This document shows positions 58,999-64,000 of a DNA stretch of 64,000 nt, piece after piece. The position numbers and the translations under genes were made by a program. Source of the stretch: Bog-756 sp963701325 (lineage in GTDB: Bacteria > Actinomycetota > Acidimicrobiia > Acidimicrobiales > RAAP-2). Where the stretch lies: positions 3,844,001-3,908,000 of the forward strand of contig OY969604.1 in NCBI GenBank assembly GCA_963701325.1, given 5' to 3'. Under the pieces are notes generated by a model. It made no database searches. It had not been told where the DNA came from and saw only the letters and a list, made by a program, of their open reading frames with translations. The number at the start of each line of letters is the position of its first letter. Within the stretch, counting starts at the first letter, position 1.

Positions 58999-59745
58999 TC
59001 AGATGTACGTGCCTCCATTGATGCCGAGGATTTGGCCAGTGATGTAGCTGCCACCCTCTTCGGAGCACAAGTATGAGCAGGCAGCAGCGATGTCCGCCGG
59101 GGTGCCGGCTCGACCCAACGGGACCATCGGGCCCACGATGTCCACTCCTGGAAAATCTCCCGATGCCTCTGAGGCTCTCGCCATGGGTGTGTCTACCAAG
59201 CTGGGAGAAATCGAATTCACCGTTACTCCTTTGCGGGCTAGATCAACGGCCAGCGACTTCGTAAGGGCGATTACGCCACCTTTGGATGCAGAGTAATGGG
59301 CCATGTCGGGCGCCCCAGATTGGGCGCTCTGTGATGAGATGGTCACAATTCGCCCCCATCCGGCGGCAAGCATGTCCGGCACGGCTGCCTGCACGCAGAT
59401 GAAAGTCCCCGTCAGGTTGACGGCAATGATCTTGTCCCAGCTCTCCTCGGAAATGGTTAAGAGAGGCTCGAACGCCTCGATCCCAGCACTTGTGACGAGG
59501 ATGGTGACGGGTCCAAACTCGGACCGAGTTCGCTCAAAGGCCTCGTTCACCGCGGCCCGGTCGGTGACGTCGACCTCTGAAGGCAGTATCTGTCCCCCCG
59601 ACTCTCGGAGCTCCTCTGCCGCTTCGTCCAGGGTGGTCCGATTGCGATCCAAGATGACGACGGAATGGCCATCGGCTAGAAATTGCCGGGCTATGCCAAG
59701 TCCAATTCCTGAGGCACCCCCGGTCACCACCGCCACTCGATTCAA
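58999..59745 (-). CDS. Short-chain dehydrogenase/reductase (FabG-like)
   Basis: A 248-residue classical SDR. TGGASGIG at 8-15 binds the cofactor, NLTGTF follows, and the catalytic Ser (TISSQSA, about 137), Y151 and K155 (YSASK) are present. The Asp in VILDRNR (33) after the second strand suggests NAD(H). The start is an unusual TTG, set by AAGGAG 5-6 nt upstream. It lies 74 bp downstream of a P450 gene on the same strand, and probably oxidises the alcohol made by that P450 or a later intermediate. Confidence 0.92.
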   Translation of the reverse strand: MNRVAVVTGGASGIGLGIARQFLADGHSVVILDRNRTTLDEAAEELRESGGQILPSEVDVTDRAAVNEAFERTRSEFGPVTILVTSAGIEAFEPLLTISEESWDKIIAVNLTGTFICVQAAVPDMLAAGWGRIVTISSQSAQSGAPDMAHYSASKGGVIALTKSLAVDLARKGVTVNSISPSLVDTPMARASEASGDFPGVDIVGPMVPLGRAGTPADIAAACSYLCSEEGGSYITGQILGINGGTYI

Positions 59746-59819
59746 TGTCTCTCCTTCCTACGCGATGCCCGAAATTCGATGCGCTCACAACCTCGTAGTC
59801 ATCAGCTCAAGCGATGACG

Positions 59820-61019
59820 TCACCTGAGAAGCAGCGGCATATGCTCCCATCCTCGTACAGTTGAGGTTGGTGCCAACTTTATGCCGTCGTAGTCGATGTC
59901 CCATTCGGGCCACCGGTTGAGAATCTCATCCAGCGCCACTCGGCCCTCGAGTTTGGCGAGATGGGCTCCAAGGCAAAAGTGCAACCCGTAGCCGAAGGTC
60001 AGGTGCTGAAGGTCCTTCCGGTGGATGTCGTAGCTGTCTGGATTCTCATACCGTCGGGGATCGCGGTTAGCTGAGGCCGACAACAGGAGAATCGGACTGT
60101 CCGCCGGGATGCAGGTTCCGTAGTACTCGACGTCTTGTGTGACATAGCGGGCCGTAGCGTGACCCGTGGGCTCGAATCGCAATGTCTCGTCGATGACATT
60201 TGGGATCAGTGACCGGTCGGCAACCACCTCGCGGCGCTGATCAGGGTGTTCGGCCAACACTTTGGCAAGCCAGCCGATCAGCCGCCCAGTCGTCTCATTT
60301 CCCGCTCCTGCCACCACGGTCGTGTACGTGAGGACCTCTTCTCGGGAGAGCTTTCGCGTGTGGCCGCTTTCGTTCTCGTACTCAGCATTCAACAGTTGTG
60401 TCATGAGGTCGTCGGACGGATGCTTCGCTCGCCACTCGATGTACTCAGCAAACATCTCGCCGTTGGCAATGTCTTCTTGCTTGATATCCATCGGCCTGCC
60501 TGGCACAGTCCGCAAATTGTCATCCGTCTTATTCCGCACCGCCACCTGGTCCTGTTCGGGAATGCCAAGGAGCATGCCGATCACCCGCATAGGCAACATG
60601 GTCGCGAGTTCGGCGATAATGTCAAACGACTCGGCGCCCACGAGCGGGTCGAGACATCCGACGCAGAATTGGCGCACCTGATCCTCCAGCTGAGCCATCC
60701 GCCGCGGCGTGAATACCCGGGAGAGTAGACCCCGGTGCATCGTGTGGATTGGAGGATCCTCGAACATGATTACCCCGGGGGGCAGCTCGACCTGAGCTTT
60801 GACGATGTCAAGGATGTCGCTCCTCGTGCTGGTGAACGTCTGCCAGTTGACGAGTGCCTTCTGAACGTCCTCATGGCGCGACAATGCCCAAAAATCGTAG
60901 GCCTCGTTGTAATAGACAGGAGCTTCCTCGCGGAGGCGTGCATACGTCGGGTAGGGATCTGCATTGATGTCTACGTCGTACGGGTCGAAGTACACCTTGG
61001 TGTCGATCACGAACGTCAT
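59820..61019 (-). CDS. Cytochrome P450 (bacterial class I type)
   Basis: A 399-residue P450. The I helix has VVAGAGNETTGRLIGW, the K helix DETLRFEPTGH, and the heme loop FGYGLHFCLGAHLAK with the ligand C349. The sequence DPYDVDINADPYPTYARLREEAPVYYNE is like P450s of actinobacterial steroid or terpene degradation. It needs a ferredoxin from elsewhere. The promoter holds a palindrome (61039-61066) 20 bases before the ATG, so the gene is probably repressed by the TetR protein encoded 200 bp away. First gene of a P450-SDR operon. Confidence 0.94.
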   Translation of the reverse strand: MTFVIDTKVYFDPYDVDINADPYPTYARLREEAPVYYNEAYDFWALSRHEDVQKALVNWQTFTSTRSDILDIVKAQVELPPGVIMFEDPPIHTMHRGLLSRVFTPRRMAQLEDQVRQFCVGCLDPLVGAESFDIIAELATMLPMRVIGMLLGIPEQDQVAVRNKTDDNLRTVPGRPMDIKQEDIANGEMFAEYIEWRAKHPSDDLMTQLLNAEYENESGHTRKLSREEVLTYTTVVAGAGNETTGRLIGWLAKVLAEHPDQRREVVADRSLIPNVIDETLRFEPTGHATARYVTQDVEYYGTCIPADSPILLLSASANRDPRRYENPDSYDIHRKDLQHLTFGYGLHFCLGAHLAKLEGRVALDEILNRWPEWDIDYDGIKLAPTSTVRGWEHMPLLLR

Positions 61020-61038
61020 CCTTCTATCGAATCAAAGA

Positions 61039-61066
61039 AAGTTAGTGCAGCTGTTCTAACTTAGAA
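61039..61066. promoter_or_regulatory. Operator-like palindromes before the P450 gene
   Basis: Two nested inverted repeats: AAGTTAG-N10-CTAACTT (61039-61062) and the perfect palindrome TTCTAACTTAGAA (61054-61066). They overlap the expected promoter of the P450 gene. The 8-mer GTTCTAAC here recurs as GTTAGAAC at 61831-61838. Confidence 0.6.
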
Positions 61067-61219
61067 TCCAACCTCTGTCAATCCAGGGATGCACTGGGTT
61101 GCCGGGCGCTAAGTGCGGCGGCTCCCGCCTTCCGGCGTTTCGCGGAACCGCTGAGAACCGGGGTAGAACGTTTGTTCCATAGCTACCTGTGGCCAGCTGG
61201 CGTCGGGTAAAACGTACAA

Positions 61220-61813
61220 GTGCCACCCACCCGACGCCCTCAGGCCGCGACGCTCGAGAAGCGGCGGCGAATGCTTGATGTGACGGAACGGATCATGTTG
61301 CGAGACGGCTATGCCGCCGTGACCTCCCGCCGAGTCGAAGCCGACGCTGGAGTCAAACTTCACTACCACTTCGGGACGCTCGACGATCTATTCATTGCAG
61401 TGGTCCGGCGTCGGGGCGAAAGCAATGTGGCCAGATTGGCCGACGCTCTTGCGTCGGCGGAGCCGCTACGGGCCTGGTGGCGCCTCTCTTCCGAGCCCAG
61501 TGGCAATACGCTTCTCGTGGAGCTGACCGCGGCGGCGAATCATCGCCCAGCTCTTCGGGCCGAGTTGGCCTCATTTGCCCGAGAGGCACGCCGCATGGAA
61601 ATTGCGGCACTTGAATCGATCCTTGACGGCTACGGCATTGACAGCGACCTCTTTCCCCCTGGACTAGTGGCAGCCGCCGTCCAAGGGCTCGCCTTCGCCA
61701 TGGCCTATGACCAGACTTCAGGCTTTGAAACGGCTCACCGGGAATCATCAGAGGCCATGACTCATTTGTTAGATCACCTCGAAGCGCAGCGGGCAGCCCA
61801 TCACGCTTCTTGA
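61220..61813 (+). CDS. TetR-family transcriptional regulator
   Basis: A 197-residue TetR protein. The DNA-binding part is RRRMLDVTERIMLRDGYAAV then TSRRVEADAGVKLHYHFGTLDDLF, with the usual helix-turn-helix ending. The C-terminal part (about 70-197) is helical and should bind a small hydrophobic ligand. It is divergent from the P450 gene, and the SDR gene follows 61 bp downstream. Matching palindromes stand before the P450 and before the SDR. The GTG start has no ribosome-binding site. Confidence 0.9.
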   Translation: MPPTRRPQAATLEKRRRMLDVTERIMLRDGYAAVTSRRVEADAGVKLHYHFGTLDDLFIAVVRRRGESNVARLADALASAEPLRAWWRLSSEPSGNTLLVELTAAANHRPALRAELASFAREARRMEIAALESILDGYGIDSDLFPPGLVAAAVQGLAFAMAYDQTSGFETAHRESSEAMTHLLDHLEAQRAAHHAS

Positions 61814-61819
61814 CGCCAT

Positions 61820-61838
61820 TTCTAGCATGAGTTAGAAC
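61820..61838. promoter_or_regulatory. Operator-like site before the second SDR gene
   Basis: TTCTA-N8-TAGAA (61820-61837) contains GTTAGAAC, shared with the palindrome at 61053-61060. It lies 37-55 bases before the ATG at 61875. Confidence 0.5.
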
Positions 61839-61874
61839 GATCGCTCCAGCTTGGATCAACATGGGGGCCATCTG

Positions 61875-62660
61875 ATGGAGCTGAAGGGTCGATCGGCCGT
61901 GGTTGCCGGCGGGGCGGGAGGGCTTGGTAGCGCAACGGTTCGGCATTTGGCCGGACTTGGCGTAAGCCTTGTCGTACTCGACCCTGACGCTGATAGGGCA
62001 GCAGCGGTCATCGCAGACCTCGGCGATCGGGCGACCGTGATAGCCGGCGACAGCAACGACGACGATGCCGTGGCGGCGGCGATCGTTCTGGCCCAATCAC
62101 TCGGCGTGTTCTCAATCGCGGTGAGCGCAACAGGCGTCATCATCAGGAGCCCGCGGCTGGTCGAGGAAGATGGATCGGTAATTGGTAAGGATGTTCTGCT
62201 TGCCAACCTCGATCTCCATGTGGTGGGACCTTTCAATCTCGCCAGGTTGACGGCGGCAGCATTTCGGGACAACGATCCCGATAGTGACGGTCAGCGTGGT
62301 GTCATTGTCCAAACTGCTTCGATTAGCGCATTCGATGGGCAGGCCACGATGGTCCCGTATGGTGCGGCCAAGGGCGCCATCAGATCGATGATCCTTCCGA
62401 TGGCCCGCGACCTCGCTCCGATCGGCGTCAGGGTGTGTGCCATCGCACCAGGCGCCTTCCTCACCCCTCGCCTGGCGTCGGAATCGGTGAGGGCACAACT
62501 TCTGGAAGACGTGGTCTTCCCGAAGCGTCTCGGACGACCCGAGGAATTTGCACTGCTGGTAGAGGCAATTGTCCGGAATCCCTACCTGAACGGTGAGACA
62601 ATTCGCATCGACGGAGCTACACGGTTGGGACCGGCGATGGGATGGCGCAGCCCCAGGTGA
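61875..62660 (+). CDS. Short-chain dehydrogenase (3-hydroxyacyl-CoA dehydrogenase-like)
   Basis: A 261-residue SDR. AGGAGGLG (11-18) binds the cofactor, with Asp 37 in VVLDPDA for NAD. The active site has Y162 and K166 (PYGAAKGAIRS) and Ser 149 in QTASISAFDGQ. QTASISAFDGQ and RLGRPEEFALLVEAIV are typical of type II 3-hydroxyacyl-CoA dehydrogenases of branched-chain and steroid degradation. ATG 61875 is preferred; a TTG at 61851 is in frame. It lies 61 bp after the TetR gene, behind an operator-like site. Confidence 0.88.
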   Translation: MELKGRSAVVAGGAGGLGSATVRHLAGLGVSLVVLDPDADRAAAVIADLGDRATVIAGDSNDDDAVAAAIVLAQSLGVFSIAVSATGVIIRSPRLVEEDGSVIGKDVLLANLDLHVVGPFNLARLTAAAFRDNDPDSDGQRGVIVQTASISAFDGQATMVPYGAAKGAIRSMILPMARDLAPIGVRVCAIAPGAFLTPRLASESVRAQLLEDVVFPKRLGRPEEFALLVEAIVRNPYLNGETIRIDGATRLGPAMGWRSPR

Positions 62661-62931
62661 GAAGCAGGTGACGCGCACCCGTTGAAACGCTTCGTCGATC
62701 ATGTGCGGCTGTCGACATCGGTCTCAGCCATTGACAGAGCAGTCGCTCTAAGCCTCGATCCACCGAATCGCATGGCTGGATCGGCGAGTTCTTGATTTTG
62801 GCCCGGTAGCTGATGCCGGCGGTGGCGCTGGGTGGCCTCTCCGGCAATCAGGACGTGGCCGACCAGAGGTTGAGTGGCGGTGATCGAGCTGGGAGCGGCT
62901 GGACCGTGGTGGGCCACCCGTTGTTGATCGG
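62661..62931. other. Gap between the SDR gene and the IS1380 transposase
   Basis: About 270 bases. It must contain the end of the IS1380 element, but I cannot fix the inverted repeat because the other end is outside the window. Confidence 0.4.
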
Positions 62932-64000
62932 TCAGGTGCGAAGCGAAAGTGCCGACAAGCGGTCGAAGCACTCGGTCCATTCCGAGGCCCACGGCCACCG
63001 CGTCGGCAGGTGGAGCTGGGTCCGTCGCGACCGGTGCGTCAGCCGGCCTGGCATGGCGATGTACTTCCGTCTGATGGTCTTGGCCACGACGGCGCCAGTG
63101 TGTTCGAGCCCGAGGGCGGCCACCCAGCGAATCAGGTTGTGGGCCAGGGTGGCGAGCACGGACCATGCCGCGTTGGCCGTGAAGGTCCCCGACGGGCAGT
63201 GGGCCATCCCCGCTCCCTCCTTCAGGTCCCGGATGGCCAACTCCACGACGGCATGGTGGCGATGGTCGGCATCGAGGAAGACGGCAGTGCCCTCCCGGTC
63301 GGTGATGAAGGCGTGGTGTCGCCACGAAGGAAAGAGCTGAGCCTGCTTGCCGATCAGTCTCGTGCGCCGGATGATCAGCCGGTGCCCGTCGCCATAGGCA
63401 CACTCGGCGACCTGGGCCTTGCCGCCGATCGTGTAGTCGATGTCGCACCAGCGCTCATCGGGAATGGCCTCGATGGATCTGACCACGGCTTTGTTCTGGT
63501 TGGCGGTGATGGAGTAGCGGACGTCGTGATCCCGGCAGGCTCTCACCACATGCTTGGAGTGGAATCCCGAGTCGGCCCGCAGAGTGAGTTGGCCGCTGGC
63601 ACCGGCACGACGAGACCGCCCGATGGTCTCCCGCACGAACCGTTGTGCTCCCCGGCCGCTGCCGGCCGAGCCCTTCCGTTGGCGGATGTGGAGCACCTCC
63701 CCGGTGTCCGCCCGTGTGGCGACTAGGGGATGCTCGCCGAGCACACCGGTGTAGCCATAGGCGGCACCTTGTTTCTGCTTCCCATAGACCTGCTGGATGG
63801 TGGAGTCGATGTCGATGGTCATCGGGGCATCGCCCGGCCCGGCACCGAAGTCCCATGCGTTGGCCAGCATCTGCTCCGCAAAGGAATCGAGCTGGCGGAC
63901 GTGGCCGAACGTGAAGGACCGGAGGAACGTGCCGAGGGTGGACGGGGCCATCACCTCGTGTCCGAGGATGCGATGCGTCGATCCTGAACGCAGGACATCG
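62932..64000 (-). CDS. IS1380-family transposase, 5' end beyond the window
   Basis: At least 356 residues. The frame is open to the window edge, where it reads DVLRSGSTHRILGHEVMAPS, so the N-terminus (about 80-100 residues) is missing. The core has IDIDSTIQQVYGKQKQGAAY, LTLRADSGFHSKHVV and HHAVVELAIRDLKEG, the DDE residues of IS1380. HCPSGTFTANAAWSVLATLAHN is the typical late helix. An internal ATG at 63954 is not the real start. No lesion is seen in the visible part. Confidence 0.9.
   Translation of the reverse strand, partial: DVLRSGSTHRILGHEVMAPSTLGTFLRSFTFGHVRQLDSFAEQMLANAWDFGAGPGDAPMTIDIDSTIQQVYGKQKQGAAYGYTGVLGEHPLVATRADTGEVLHIRQRKGSAGSGRGAQRFVRETIGRSRRAGASGQLTLRADSGFHSKHVVRACRDHDVRYSITANQNKAVVRSIEAIPDERWCDIDYTIGGKAQVAECAYGDGHRLIIRRTRLIGKQAQLFPSWRHHAFITDREGTAVFLDADHRHHAVVELAIRDLKEGAGMAHCPSGTFTANAAWSVLATLAHNLIRWVAALGLEHTGAVVAKTIRRKYIAMPGRLTHRSRRTQLHLPTRWPWASEWTECFDRLSALSLRT

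Noticed and set aside
58672..59076. Plus-strand 134-codon frame after the IS481 element
   Set aside because: No family, and its second half is antisense to the SDR gene.

Overview
The window is GC-rich DNA from an actinobacterium, most likely of the Acidimicrobiia. Two predicted membrane proteins (17960..18400 and 46706..47188) open with the G-x-GWW-x-ASDGKWY segment that I associate with that class. The JAMM protease / CysO / CysM / RNase PH / RdgB order at 43.3-46.6 kb is the actinobacterial arrangement known from Mycobacterium. Many start codons lie 6-9 nt behind a TAnnnT box, as expected for the leaderless mRNAs common in Actinobacteria. The assignment is an inference from these signs. 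Layout: 0-16 kb carries envelope and secretion functions: a ClC channel, a lipoprotein hydrolase, a secreted phosphoesterase, a five-repeat secreted protein, a membrane polymerase/ligase-like domain fused to a family-43 glycosidase-like domain, a membrane glycosyltransferase-like protein, a 14-TM exporter, and a SipW-type signal peptidase with its TasA-like substrate. 16-31 kb is mixed: a DinB-like protein, an intact IS3 element with 3-bp target duplication, a quinone reductase-like MDR enzyme, a P450 beside the broken start of an enoyl-CoA hydratase gene, a NarL-type two-component pair ahead of an MMPL exporter, then small hypothetical genes. 31-42.3 kb is accessory DNA: two frameshifted IS110 transposases each with a structured leader, a broken IS30 transposase, an IstB tail, another transposase tail and a TetR-like fragment, with intact cargo between them (ankyrin protein, secreted proteins, methyltransferase with divergent HxlR-type regulator, collagen-like protein, pRiA4b ORF-3-like protein). 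42.3-57.4 kb is conserved chromosome: tmRNA and smpB for ribosome rescue, the CysO cysteine pathway, rph, rdgB, a DUF4388 protein, methyltransferase, enoyl-CoA hydratase, L,D-transpeptidase, glnD, glycosyltransferase, tRNA-Cys, a PhyH-type dioxygenase, a DUF2127 protein and tRNA-Val. 57.4-64 kb holds an IS481 element at the tRNA-Val 3' end, a P450/SDR/TetR/SDR cluster with matching operator-like palindromes, and an IS1380 transposase running off the window. The best candidates for something new are the O-antigen-ligase-like/GH43 fusion (7595..10006), a CysO carrier whose Gly-Gly is capped by ten residues beside its own JAMM protease, stem-loops in the expected bridge-RNA position of both IS110 elements, a long inverted repeat that includes the tmRNA 3' end, and the TetR operator pair. 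No CRISPR array was seen.
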